A program made the position numbers and the translations under genes. From contig NC_045142.1 in assembly GCF_008831285.2 (NCBI RefSeq), positions 10,163,952 to 10,227,951 on the forward strand: a stretch of 64,000 bases of DNA, given 5' to 3'. The notes under the pieces were generated by a model. That model did no database searches. It had not been told where the DNA came from and saw only the letters and a list, made by a program, of their open reading frames with translations. Of the stretch, positions 12,859-25,444 are shown in pieces. The number at the start of each line of letters is the position of its first letter. The stretch's first letter is position 1. The DNA comes from Nymphaea colorata (lineage: Eukaryota; Streptophyta; Magnoliopsida; Nymphaeales; Nymphaeaceae).

Positions 12859-15517
12859 ATGCAAGGAGTGATCAGAGCGATGCAGTCCAGCGGAGGCATT
12901 TTCAGGAGCGCCATTCTGAACCATGTTCGACTTGTCCAGACAGCCGTGCGTCCCACCCTCCTCTCCCGGCCGAAATCTTTCACTTCCGCCGCTCGGTTGG
13001 AGGAGCAGGGGTTCGAGAGCACCACCATCGCGGATATTCTGAAAGCGAAGGGAAAGGTTGCCGATGGCTCGTGGCTGTGGTGTACCACCGATGACACCGT
13101 CTATGACGCGGTGAAATCGGTACGAGTTGCGGCCTTGAACGTCGTTGCTGTTCGTTCTTCTGATTATTTTTTGGTGGGCAGACCAAATCAGTGGGATCCG
13201 TTTTGTTGCAGATGACTCAGAACAATGTAGGAGCTCTGGTGGTGGTGAAACCAGGAGAGGAGAACACGATCGCTGGGATTATCACCGAGAGAGGTACTGT
13301 AAATTGCTCTCGGTATGACGCTAGATTTGATTTTTTTCAGTTTGTGAGGTTTCAGTACTTTCTATCGGTTTCAAATTGTCCTTTGAAATAAACCGGTTTA
13401 GTATTATTTTCTACGTCACGGATCTTAAAATCTTTATGTTGGTATTCTATGATATTCTGCTACCAAGAGGCAAAAGATTGATGAGCCACGAATTTTCCAA
13501 TGTTTTTTTAACTGATGGAATCACGACCTTCGGATAATCTGTTCCGAAGCTTAACTGTTGTGATTATTTTATGCAAAATTAGAGGTTTGCTTTTTTCATC
13601 TCTCTCTTTTAGTCATGGACTAGGATTTGAATTTGTTGTCTGGGTTCTTTAGTTTCTTAGTGTTCGCCTGAAATTTGTGTTACCAAATGGTAGACAATCG
13701 AAGCTCCCTCCAATGAGACGAGAAAACCACAAGGAAATCGTAAACAACAAACTCAGGAAGAACCATAAACGATAAGAGGATTTTACGGAATCCAATGGTT
13801 GACACGGGCCACCTGGTGGGAAGAGGAGTTGTGTGTAGCTGTGAACACAGCATGCTATGTTATGTTATTTGAACAACTTGTCATGTGAATAGCCTTAAAA
13901 TAAGGATGTCTCCGCCCCCTAGACAACACAGAGAAGAAATATTCCATTTTTCCCATTAGACAAATATTATAATATTATAGCTAACTGGGAAGAAGTATTA
14001 GAATATTCTGAACTGTGAAATAAAATTAAGAGAAATTAAGGATAAGTGATGCCTGCCAACAGCAAGGGATAACACTCGAGCACTGTAACCAATTCCTGAG
14101 TTTACTTGCAGACTGGGACACTACCAAGTTGTTCTCTCAGAGTTATTTTATTTTTTGTGCCTGACTCTACGGGAATTACCTTTCCCCTTTCTGGAGCTGG
14201 AGGATAGTTGCAGTGCCCATGGAATTCGAAGCTCACTCTCAGTTTGTAGTGTGGCCTAATCATCCAGCTATTTTCTTTCTGTGGTCAACCTTTTATTGAG
14301 GTGTGTAACAGGATAATGGAAAGAATGCTCCCAGTGGAAGCATAACAACTTTGTAGGACTAAAACAATTCTTGTTAAAATGGTTACCGGAGCTTTTGTTT
14401 TTTTCTTTCAAAATGTAAAAACTATGTTAAAATCCAAGTACTTTGGGTTTGTTAGCTCTTCTTGGAGTGAAATCTCCACGTGTATAAGTTTTGGAGGCAA
14501 TTTTTACATAAAAAATGCTTCTATCATGCTTCACAAAATGAGCTCCATATCTTGTAACTTTTAGCCCTTACTGAAGTTTGAACTAGATTAAAATTATGTA
14601 TGGAATCTTCCTACATATGAGGGCCTGACTTTAACTGACCAGTGTTTCCTGCACATTTGGTTGGCAAGTAGATCACTAGTTGTCTCTCTGTTAAACCCTT
14701 TATAACTGTGCATGCATCTAGTCTCTAGAAATATCCTACAGCATGGTTATCTTGAAAATTTCTGCATACTAGCTTTCTTCCAATTGACACTTTCTCAAGA
14801 TGCTTGGATGGATATCAAGACTCGACGAACCATGGCCCAGGGAAACAAGTAATTAGCATTTTCTGGGGCTTACGTTCTTCTATACAGTATTCAAATACAT
14901 GCACTCTTAAGCTTTGTAAGATGATTATGCATTACAAAGTAGCAACCATCAGACTCATATATAATGGGATTTTCCTTGACGTTCATATTGTCTGATTTCT
15001 TATCTCTGTTTTGCTTCCAAACAGATTATCTGCGGAAAATCATTGTGCAGGGTCGCTCATCAAAGTCTACCAAGGTTGGAGACATTATGACTGAAGAGGT
15101 AGGAACATTTTAGAGATCACTGTCCGCTGCCAACTATAGATTGTTTTTACTACTGTCCCAGGAATGGGTGGTGATGGTATTTTTCATTTGAACAGAACAA
15201 GCTTATCACTGTTACCTCTGATACCAAGGTTCTTCGAGCTATGCAGCTGATGACAGGTAAATATTCACTTTTGCAGTTTCCTTTGCAAATGTAGGTTTTA
15301 ATTGACAACTTTGATCAATTAACTTTAATCGGTTAACGAACAATGAATAAAGCATTTGTCCTTTTGTCTAACAGATAATAGGATTAGGCACATCCCTGTG
15401 ATTGATGGGAAGAACATGGTTGGCATGGTCTCCATTGGTGATGTTGTTAGAGCCATCGTGGGTGAGTATCGCGAGGAGCTGGAACGTCTAAATGCATTTA
15501 TTCAAGGTGGTTACTAG
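12859..15517 (+). CDS. CBSX3: CBS domain-containing protein CBSX3, mitochondrial
   Basis: Five coding exons at 12859-13119, 13212-13293, 15025-15098, 15196-15256 and 15375-15517, all with GT-AG borders and consistent phase, give 206 aa, the length of the Arabidopsis protein. The N-terminal 60 residues are rich in Arg and Ser with few acidic residues, as in a mitochondrial presequence. Two CBS domains follow (about 70-130 and 140-200), with motifs VGALVVVKPG, GIITERDYLRK, KVGDIMTEE, RIRHIPVIDG and VSIGDVVRAIV, and a closing AFIQGGY. A 5'-UTR intron is likely (about 12636-12840, acceptor tttttcag). CBSX3 is known to bind adenosine nucleotides and to modulate mitochondrial thioredoxin o, hence ROS level. 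Intron 2 (1.7 kb) holds retroelement-like sequence but no ORF of note. Confidence 0.96.
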
Positions 15518-17114
15518 ATGATGACGAAAAACTGGACGGGGTTTAAATCTTTGCTTTTCGATCTCAGAAAGAACTTTTGTGATCTTAAGCTCAGATTCAC
15601 AGGCAGTGTCCTGGGCTTGTTTGTTCCTACGTTGTAGGTAATAACTAAGACCTGTGGTTGAGTATGTAAATATAGAGTCGTGTCTCTGAGCTCTGCTCTT
15701 CTTAACTCCACTGGCTGCACTGCAGCTGTGTAATAAAATATGACATGTCTAGGTTTCAAGGTTTGTCTGGTTTATATGTTCCTTCTCTCCGTCTCGAGTT
15801 TGCGTCCTCTTGGGTTCTTTGGCTTTCAGGCCGGCCGTGGTATTTGCTCAGTCCATATTAGCCTTCCCACCTGAATCTGTGCAACAGTTCTCAACTGATG
15901 ATCCATTGCAATCCTTGGTAAATATCGAGTGAGCTGATTCAGCCAATTCATTTTTTTTTTCTCGTTCAAGGTTCTAATATGATTGTTAATAAATTATTTA
16001 ATACATATTTTACATATGTATTTTCATATTCAGTAACCGTATTAACTACAAATATATATATGACTCACAAATTTTCGCCTATGTACTATCGTTGCTTTTG
16101 AAGATCAATACCGTATGCAACTCAGACGCATGTATTCTAGTTTTGAAGCATATGAATCATAGAGTATATGTTTGTTATCTATCACTATTAAATCAAATGA
16201 AGGGCCTTGTCTCACCGAATCGCTGAGTTAACTAGCTCTGAGTTACTAAATTTTGATGAAGCTGACTGGCTTTTGGCCTTGAAGTTTATGAACGACAATA
16301 TACTGGAAAAGTCACCATCTTGTTGTTTCCAATGTCAACATGATCAGATGTCCAGATAAATCTATACAGGCAAATGATAAGATTGACAGACGATGCGAGC
16401 GTTATCCATATGGGAATGGAACTGGAAATGGAACTGAGGACAGAACCTCCACCTATCACCAAGAGAGAGGGACAATGTTGTCAAACAGATCCATGTTACC
16501 ACATCTCTGACATGGACAAAGGGCCAAATGGGTGATGTTAGGTGCCACTGTGGCAGATACATGGAGAATGTGGCTAAATGCCATAATTAAAACACGAAAT
16601 AGCTTTCTAACAAAAAAATAAAACTTGTGACATTTTTTTTCCGGGTATCGCCAAATCTCAGGTCACAAGTTGAGAACTTTCGCCTGTTTATTGATGCCTT
16701 GTCAGCCAACCACGAAAGAGTGCCTAGCCGTCAGTGGGTCCTCAAGTTTGGCATTATAAACGCATCCATCTGCACCACCATGTTAAAACCCTGGGCGCCC
16801 ACAGTAAAGCTTACAAGAAACAGGAGCACCTCTAGTGAATCCAACCCAAAACCAGGTGGGCCAGAAAAGATCAGCAAGATGTGTAAATTCGCTCTCCCCA
16901 GATTAAACTACAAACGAGTCTTGGATCAAAGAGTAATAAATATTCGACGTATCTTCTGTAGAAAGTAGAAACATAACAAGTAGGGTCAGAACTGACCGAG
17001 TGTCACATAAAACTCTTCATTTAACGTCCAAATTTACATGGACCCTGTTACACTGCCAGACAATGAGAGTTCAAACAAGGGGGATTAAATAGAAAGTGGG
17101 AATCCACCATCCGA
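15518..17114. other. Space between convergent CBSX3 and LSM6
   Basis: This holds the 3' UTRs of both genes. A 113-codon frame at 16627-16968 (+) has no recognisable domain and lies downstream of LSM6. I treat it as chance. Confidence 0.5.
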
Positions 17115-20100
17115 CTATGCTCCATCTGCAAGTGTCCTCTTCGATGTGCTAATATAGAGAACTGCGCACAAGGGAAAAACAAATTTCGTCCGTGAGAAAA
17201 CACATAAATGCAGTTTGCCTGCACTAGGAGATAAAGTAATTTGAATTACCATTGTTTCCTCGGATGAATGCATCGCCGTATTTGTTCTTCAATTGACCAT
17301 TCACGTACTCTTCAGTTTGCTCCATTGCTATATTCATGTATCCATCCAGACAAGCAAGAATTCCTGTAAAAAGATAAACAATCAGTGGAGATAGAGACCA
17401 CAAAAGACAATCGACATAAAATGAATAAAATACATGTTCTACAACGATTTAAGCCAGGTCCGGTATCACATGTAGAACCTCAATTATCTATATACTTGGT
17501 GAAACTTATTATGTAATTGCTCCCCAGTGCTGGGCCAGACGTAACAAACCAAGATGAAGCTGCCTCGTGCAGATCTTTGTGATTTCTCAGCATTAATGCA
17601 ACCAACTTTTGCAATTTACATGCGTTTAAAGGTTTGGCTACAACATTGAATGCACAAAATCACAGAGCCACATACAGAAACAAATAAAAAGGCATCCATT
17701 ATTCTTATCAAATATTTCTTCCTGCATCATGAGTGGTAGGAAGAGGGGACAAGAATAGCTTCCCCATATAGTCCAAAAACATATATAAGTACATAACCAA
17801 AAAAAATTGGAACATCTGACCAAGTTATCATAATCGATTCACGAGCTCAATTGATGAGCCTGCCGATTTGCAGATTTGGCAAAACTGGCTGATTCACAAA
17901 TTCGGCTCAATCTGTTCTGAATTAGTAAAAAAAAGTCAAAAATCATTTTGTAAAAAAAATAAATGAGAAGAATATCGAAAAAAAAAATTAAATTAAAAAA
18001 ATTCATAAAACGTTTTAAAAAATATTTAGAAACTGACATGTTGCACTCCTGAATCAGCCATTGAATTGAATTGGTTCGAATCAATATGATAACAAGGATT
18101 TGACCTAAAGAGCTGTGCTGCACTTTAGGCAAGAATAGATATTTATCATGATGAGAATAATTAGCCGCACATGTTCACTAGATTCAATGTCGAAATAAAT
18201 ACACATAACTTTGCAGGTGAAACTCTTTGATTTTAGAGTTTCGTCCATTACAAGGTTACCAGGAGCAAGGAAAATTTAATGCTAGAGGAGGTGGTAGGAT
18301 TCTTTTTAGGTTCATGCGAAATGAGATTGTGTGCTGATGCATGCTAAATGTTGTCCATATTTGTATTTGAGATTATTCAATTTGCAAAAAATCATATAAA
18401 TAATCAGTGGCATCAGAGAAGGTGATTAGTCTATGATCTATACGTTTAAAGTATAAAAAATAAAAATGATTACAAAAAATCAAATTAGACAAAAAACTAT
18501 AGAATGTAGAATGAATTAATAGACGTATGCTAATTTATTAATTGCAACTATCAAAACCTACACTCTATGTAGATCAATGTTATCCGTATCGTACGATACG
18601 TATCGTATAGGTCTAAAAAACCTATACGATATGCTTACGATACACGCTACGCTCGTGTATCGTAAGCGTATCGCCTGTATCGTACGATACGAGCGATACA
18701 CCCCCGTATCATACGATATGCGAAAAAACACAAAATCCTTTAATTTTTGAAGTTTAAACACTCCTCCCTCTCTTTCTTCTTGTATTTAAAGACTCCAAGA
18801 GACGTGAGAGAGAGAGATTTTACCCATTTTCATAAAAAATAACCGAGGATTCATCGATTTGGGGAGATATTATCATTGAATCATGAAAGATGATAACTAT
18901 ATGTTTTGAACTTATGAAATTGTGATGTAATCTATGTCCTACGACTCCAAATCTTAAGACACTAAGTCCTAAGATTCTATAAAAGTTTCAAGTTTAAAAT
19001 TATGATGGATGCTTATTATGTTATTTTGAATCTCTGTTTTCTTATTTTTGAATGTGTTGTCGATACACATGAATGTTCCTTATGTATGATGATCCTTTTG
19101 ATATTTGAAAACATTTTTCTTGATTTCTGATTTTTTGTTTATTTTTTCAGATTTTTAATGATTTTTCTCTATTTTTTCAAATTTTAAATATTTTTTTCAA
19201 TTAAAAAATTAATTTTACGATACGCTACGTTACGTTTGCGATACGTTACGATATGGCGCATAGGTCTGCCTGACTGATACGCGATACGCTATGCCTTTTA
19301 TAACATTGATGTAGATTATAACTTTAGGAAAACTGCCATAAGCAACATAATCAAAATACCACCCAGGACTAGAAACTTGAAATCCTAACAAAAGGATCCC
19401 CTTTTTTACTAGAAATGCTAAAGACACTGTCAATCTATCTTCTTCTTATATATGTGTTATCGACAGAATAAAAAGTAGAACGAATTAATAAAAGTACGCT
19501 AATTTATTATTTGCAACTATAAAAAACCTACACTCCATATAGATTATAGCTTTAGGAAAACTAACATAAGCAACATAATCAAAATACCAGTATACCACTC
19601 AGAGCTAGAAACTTGAAATCCAAACAAAAGGACTTCTGCTATTTACTAGACATGGCTCCACTTTATTTATGTTCCATAAACAAACATTCCATCATGATCT
19701 CACCTCGAACGTTGATGAAGCCAATTATTTTCAGATAAAATTATGTTTTTGTGTTCACATACTTTTGTTATATGGCAATTGGTTTAACTTCCATTCTAAC
19801 AACAACTAAGGCCAGTTGGAAGTCGTCATAAATATTTATGCACTTACCGTGGTAGGGAGTCAAAAAAATCAAGAACTTGAGCTAATAGAAATATGAAGCA
19901 GATATTGAGTGATGCTGAGGCTCGGATGGTGTTTCAACTTTATGAGGCCAGAGGTTTAACTTGTAAGCTATATAAGCACACCAAAAGTCTTTGTTAAACA
20001 TGAACGCCCATGTTCGTGGCTGTTGGTAGAATTCTTTTGCAAAATGTTATGGAGGAGGCCATAGCACTCAGATTAGCAAATCAGACGTTTTTATAGACCA

Positions 20101-23091
20101 AAAAATAAATAAATTTACTTAAATAATTCAAAAGTACAAAAAATCATGTCATCCTGCATTATTTTGGCAAGGACAGATACGACATGAATTGTCTAAGGCC
20201 AACAAGCACTGATATTAGGTAGATGGATGGATATTAAAAAACTTATTCTCTGTGAATATATAAGTAGTTTTTTTAAAACCCAATCATTTTTACAAGGAAA
20301 GCTCTTCCTGTGAAAAGCCTTCCCAATCCAATATGTGCAGTGATGGGTCCTCAGAATCACCCCTAACAACAAACATCACAGATTTCACTACTGCATGACT
20401 GCCTTCAAGACAAGAACCATGACAGGCAAAATTTGCATCAGAATCTTAAAAACACGTCCCAAACTCTTTTGAAGAGGACTGAAATTAGACACTTCCAGGA
20501 TTGTGCTAGGAATTTATTTAATATGCCCTTTAAGGGAAAAGTATGAGGATGTTTGGGACCCATTCTGCCACTTGAGGAGCAGAATGCATGTGTTCCACCA
20601 GGGTAAAGGTACCCATTCTACCACGTGAGGAGCAGAATGCTTGCATTTTACCATAATGAGGCCTGAACAAGGTACACAGTCATTTTTGATTTTTCACATT
20701 GAAGAACACATAAAATGCATTTTGCTTGTTCAACTAATTGGGTTGAATATCTGAAATCCTTTGATGAGCTTTACATTCCTCAAAATAGGGGTAGTTGCCA
20801 TAGATTGGGTCATCTGTAACCTGAGCAATAACCGATGCTATAACATAAACTACAGTTACACAATCATACATGGAAGATATGATTCACTGACTGACCAAAG
20901 GGAAGGAAGGATTGACTGACTGACTGACTGACTGATAGGGAAGGCAGGCATGACTGGGAGCTGAAAATGTCTGTTTTGAATTATAAATATGTTTCCATTT
21001 GGGTAAAGAGAGAATGCAACAAACGCAAAGAGCCACGTTGTTGGGAATTTATAATCTTTCACATAAAGCAACTAAACTAAAAAAGAAGCCACTCGAGGTG
21101 TATCCACTCTCACTGCTTGGCTCACTTTGTGTGTTGCTTCAAAAATACCATTCTTCAGGTATCTGGGCATAATTTACATTATGATCATTATAGATATTCC
21201 AGGATCTTGTTCAGGCTCATCATATGTTTACAGTGGGATGCATGCCTACTTTACCGCAGCTACTACAGTCATAAGATATATGTTCTCTCAACATATATCA
21301 GTTGAATTGAATGCTCTGTTGACTGGATAGGTGCTTTCAAGTAGCAATAGTGGCCTCTCACCAATGCACTGGATTTTAAACTAGCATTAAACATGAATAC
21401 CCATGCCAATAGAAACAAATACATTTTCAACATGATTCATGCTCCTTTTATGCTCTTTTAGTCGCACTCAATAAATTGAACACAATCAGTCAGCAGTACT
21501 ACTTTTGAAAGAAATGTAATAAAATAGCTTTGTTCTTCTAACACTCAGTAGTATGCTACTCACCTAGAGATGGGGCTTTTGAATCTCAAACCCAACCAGA
21601 TCAAAAAATTTACTCCTCCTCAACATTGAAATAATCTCATGACCAATAGTACTGTCTACCTGTTAATCTTTCAATAAATATTACAAATCCTCCTTGCCTA
21701 TTGACTATGATATAGTTTCAAAATTATATCATAGTAAATATAAATTGTATATTAGTTTAAGGGTGAATGACTATAAGCTAAAATTGGAAAGAAATTTCAC
21801 ATGTCCTAATTTTGCCTAAGTTATGAAGAATTCAGATCAAATTATCAAGACTAGGCAGATGCCCAAGAGTTGGAACAGTACTTGAAATGCCACTCTGTGG
21901 GTGAAAGCTATTTTATAAGGCCAAATGCACCTTACGTTTCCAGGAGATGTCCATAAAAAGACAACTAATTTCTAAGAAAGAAAGAGAGGCCCAGCAAATC
22001 CAAAACTCATAGTATAATATCAAAATTAAGAGAAACCATTCGTACCAGAAAATGATGAAGATAACCATCGTCATGATCAAATGAGCATTACACATATGAA
22101 GCTGGACTAGGTTTATCAGAACAAAGCTGGTGATCAGACATCAGAATTTGTGAAGGCATAAACTTGGAATAAAAAAAACAGACAGTAAAGGGTTCGTGTT
22201 TTGGATGTTATGCAGTATCAGTTTTATCTAAATAATTCATTTAAATTTATGTTCTTCTAGTCATGTTGCCCTTCGCACAACAACTCACAGTTTTCATATT
22301 CTGCTTGCATGTTAGCATACTAATGCAATATATTTGTCTCATAGAAACTTATAATAGAAAATATGAAATCCTTCTGTAGCATTGGCATTCAAGACGCCCA
22401 TCTGATTTCACATCAAACATATGCTCACTGACGGCGTTCATATTGCGTAGGGAACAAGAGGCACCAAAATAAATTTAAAAATCCTCATATGGAAAAACAT
22501 GAAATGTTAACATTATTCTTTCTTAGTTTGGATATCATGTGAAAAAAGCTGCAAAAATAAGTCCTCGAGCAGAGAAGAACGATTTAGATGTCGCAATATG
22601 GATAAGAATCTCCCTCTCTATATTTATATACCAAGGTAGAATTCCAGTGTTAAGCTAAAATCCTAAAACATGAGCAGAAACATACAAATAATCACTATCA
22701 AGTAAGCGATGGTTGAATCTGAAGTGCATAAGTAGCAATGCACATACGACACGACTACTGCCGGCCTATACACAGGTTAAGAGCGCATCGCACAGTACGC
22801 GTAGGATGAGTAAATATGATCCATAGACAACGAATTGTCCCCAATTGAAAAGGTCTTCTCCTTTATCCACATTAACATCGATTCACTAGCAGACTCCTAT
22901 GCACCCCCTACCAAACACTTCATCCTGATCTCAGAAACCCTAAACCCTAGCGAGCGCAGCTGGCTAGTATGCGTCTACTACCCAGACACTCTGAAACCCT
23001 AGAAATAGAAACGATAAAAAAGAAAACATCGCACTTCCCGTGAAATCTTCTCAGGAACCGATTAAGGGGGAAAAGGACCAGAAAGAAAGGG

Positions 23092-23123
<32 letters not shown>

Positions 23124-23236
23124 CCTCTATAGTCGACGCCGGAGTTAAGCTTGACGACAACGGGTCGCCCGCGGATGGACTTGAGGAAATCCGCCGGAGT
23201 CTTCGCCGTGCCGGTGGTTCCGCCGCCGCTGCTCAT
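17115..23236 (-). CDS. LSM6: U6 snRNA-associated Sm-like protein LSM6
   Basis: Three exons on the minus strand at 23236-23125, 17363-17250 and 17161-17115, with GT-AG borders and matching phases, encode 90 aa. Exon 1 carries TPADFLKSIRGRPVVVKLNS and VDYRG, exon 2 LDGYMNIAMEQTEEY and GDAFIRGNN, and exon 3 VLYISTSKRTL. Together they form Sm1 and Sm2 with the IRGNNVLYIS signature. LSM6 is a subunit of the LSM2-8 ring, which binds the U6 snRNA 3' end in the nucleus, and of LSM1-7, which acts in cytoplasmic mRNA decapping. The start is the first Met, followed by a Gly/Thr-rich tail. Intron 1 is unusually long (5761 bp) and has taken in mobile elements. The 3' end converges on CBSX3. Confidence 0.96.
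18460..19650. repeat. Tandem duplication in LSM6 intron 1, one copy split
   Basis: The sequence around 18480-18573 plus 19309-19430 is repeated, diverged, at about 19460-19640. Shared phrases are 'gctaatttatta', 'cctacactc', 'agattata' and 'agcaacataatcaaaatacca'. The first copy is interrupted by the 735-bp element at 18574-19308. The second is continuous. Confidence 0.7.
18574..19308. mobile_element. MITE-like insertion with TACGATACG-rich ends
   Basis: The ends form the inverted repeat TCAATGTTAT / ATAACATTG. The insertion is flanked by ATGTAGA on both sides (18567-18573 and 19309-19315). Subterminal regions are packed with GATACG/CGTATC repeats that can fold on themselves. The related uninterrupted sequence at about 19535 gives an internal empty site and supports a real insertion. 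A 7-8 bp target duplication would suit an hAT-like element, which is an inference. Confidence 0.7.
23096..23122. repeat. (AG)n run at the LSM6 exon 1 donor
   Basis: A pure GA/CT run lies immediately inside intron 1, next to the donor of exon 1. On the gene strand the intron therefore begins GTCTCTCTCT. Confidence 0.85.
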
Positions 23237-24220
23237 TTCGTCTCAACCTTTCCGAAACGACCAGCCGTTACCGCAGAGGAAAATTGGCGCCCTTTCCTCT
23301 GTTCCGATGAAATTTCTACAGGCGCAAAACGGGAAGAAATTTCACTTAGGTGCCAGCTATTTGCTTCTCAACCCAGAAAGGATCTTAAGTTCTGATTTCC
23401 CTAATCCGGAAAGTGCTCATGCTAAACTTTAACTAACTTAATATATATATATATATTAAATAATATAAAAATATGCCGATTCATTATTTTGTTATCATAT
23501 ATTATCAACTTGTAACTTTAAATTATTTATTCGAAGAAAAACTAATAATTGGAAAGTTTTTTTTTTTGTGAACTAGTAGTTTTACAAGGAACATCTTGTC
23601 TTCCGAAGAATAGTCCTGTATCGAAATTTGTCAGAAAACACTAATTTTTTAAATAGTAGAAGTGGAAACCCCGTCCAACTTTTGGGACACGGGATGGAGA
23701 CTGTGTGCTGGTCACTTAAATCTTTCGACTGAGGAAAGTCCCCGGGCCACTTCTGCAGAAATTGCGGCCTTGGAACAAGGGACTGCCGTGGTGTTCCGTC
23801 GCCCTCCCAGTCCAGGGACAGGCAGAGACGTGCGTGGAGCCTGGGTTTGTGACGGATCCTCCCGGGCAATAATTTGGCTGTTCTACAGTTATACCACTCG
23901 GTCTAACATCGTCAGACTAACTAAACGGGGCTTACGCTCCCGTGATCCCTTTCTCTTTTTTCCATTTTACGTTCCTTCGGTCTCTCAATCCAGATCGTAA
24001 GTTTGGTAGGGCTGCAATCCTACACAGTGCCACCGACGGCCTCTGAGAGTGGTGGGGTATGGTGGGAGCGAGGGAGAGAGAGATGGGTCTCAGGCGACCC
24101 CGACTTTTGCGTTTTCTTTTACCCCAAATTGTTCTTTAACAAAGGCCATCCGACTTAAGCACATCGAATTGCTTTGTCGTACCGGGTACAATGAAGTCCT
24201 AGCCTAAGGAGAGAGATTTT

Positions 24221-24244
24221 CACACACACACATATATATATAGA

Positions 24245-24309
<65 letters not shown>

Positions 24310-24310
24310 G
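24221..24310. repeat. Compound CA/TA/GA microsatellite
   Basis: CA, TA and GA runs follow one another. The same compound repeat, different in length, is present in the other duplicate at 38122-38186. Confidence 0.9.
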
Positions 24311-24554
24311 CTCTGAAACTGTAGCAGTCATCGATGCCCAAAAGGAATTCCGTCAATCATTCTTTCAGCTCTCTTCAGGAAACAGTTCAAAAATTCAATG
24401 GTAAAAGGCAACAATGATGAACAACTAATAGAAGGTAATCCAACTGATGAGACATACCGTCAACATTTCCAAATAAACATAAGTTATCAAGACAAATGAA
24501 AACAGTTTCTAAACATATTCAATGATACATTCTCTTTGTTTTTCCATTTGGTTG

Positions 24555-25150
24555 TTAGAAGTACTTGTGCACCCAAGGGAGCTCTGAACAGTCCTTCAGC
24601 GCAAACGCAACATCATCGCTGATACAGAAAGGCAGAAGAATATTAGATAGGGTGGCATCAGTAAACCAGCTACATGACACAGCTAAACATTTTTGCATGC
24701 TTAAGTGACCTTCCTTCTATGGCTCCCAAAGACTCTAAAATTTGTTACCAAGATTCCAACAGTTTAAAATTATTGCTTGATGATTTTTAACCACCAACGG
24801 ATTGAAGTTACAGCACTTTTGATGATTTTTAACTACTAACTGATTGAAGTTAGAGCACTTGGAGATGTTGATGCAAGCAGAATTCCAACCTTGAATGCTC
24901 TCTATTGATATAATAATCAAATAGCAGATCTTAGTATCTGTGTTTACAGCTTTGTTTTGCTTGTAAACATTGAATGACATGTTTTTCTCCATAACTCAAC
25001 GAAATGTTACTTCAATACATGCAAGCTCAAACTACGTAAACCTTGTTTATCTGAGAGAGAACAATGATCTCACCTTGGAAAAGCTGCAGTTTCTGTAAAC
25101 TACGTGGATAACCCACTTCACAAAGTATTATGTGACATTCGCCAAGCTTG
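24555..25150 (-). pseudogene. Decayed second copy of ORC1 exons 15-16
   Basis: The last exon (24618-24555) is intact in sequence, with motif DDVAFALKDCSELPW and a stop. The exon before it (about 25148-25074) has lost the sequence that forms the splice acceptor in the functional copy, and carries a 4-bp deletion near its 3' end that shifts the frame. The copy is cut off from the rest of ORC1 by the viral remnant and the tandem array. I read it as a non-functional by-product of the segmental duplication. Confidence 0.8.
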
Positions 25151-25444
25151 AAATGCAGACTATAAGTTGAGGAGTATTTATTCTGCTTTATGAAAGTCCA
25201 AATTTAAAGTTTGTTACTATGGTCAAGCCAATGACCAGGACATGCATGCTTTAGAACTTGAGACCTATCGAAGCAACTGGATAAGCTACAAAACTTTAAG
25301 CACATGCTGCCAGTTCCAGCTTATACTTAATATGGCACAGCTGAAAATGTTGAGAAAATTAATCAGCGTTTCAGCTTAATCACAATGCAACTTAGTGAAC
25401 ATCAGTCAGCAATCCTGGTTAAGTGGAGGGCAGAACTGAGTGAT

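Larger units (their letters stand above)
23501..25427. repeat. Direct duplication of ORC1 3' region, copy 1 (distal)
   Basis: This block matches 37514-39211 in order and orientation over almost its whole length. The match starts at the 'aattatttatt(c/t)gaag' anchor and ends at 'aatcctggtt(a/g)agtgga'. The copies differ by substitutions and indels: about 120 bp present here at 24895-25010 is missing from the other copy, and this copy has a longer spacer near 23880-24040. It includes decayed versions of ORC1 exons 15 and 16 plus the 3' flank. It lies directly upstream of LSM6. Confidence 0.88.

Noticed and set aside
16627-16968. 113-codon plus-strand ORF between CBSX3 and LSM6
   Set aside because: It lies antisense to the LSM6 3' flank and shows no domain or splice partner.
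23281-23290. E2F-like TTGGCGC upstream of LSM6
   Set aside because: The base before is A (ATTGGCGC), so it does not match TTTSSCGC, and LSM6 is a housekeeping gene.
23582-23869. Minus-strand ORF of 95 codons in the duplicated 3' flank
   Set aside because: The matching stretch in the other copy (about 37580-37900) differs by indels that break the frame, so it is not under coding constraint.
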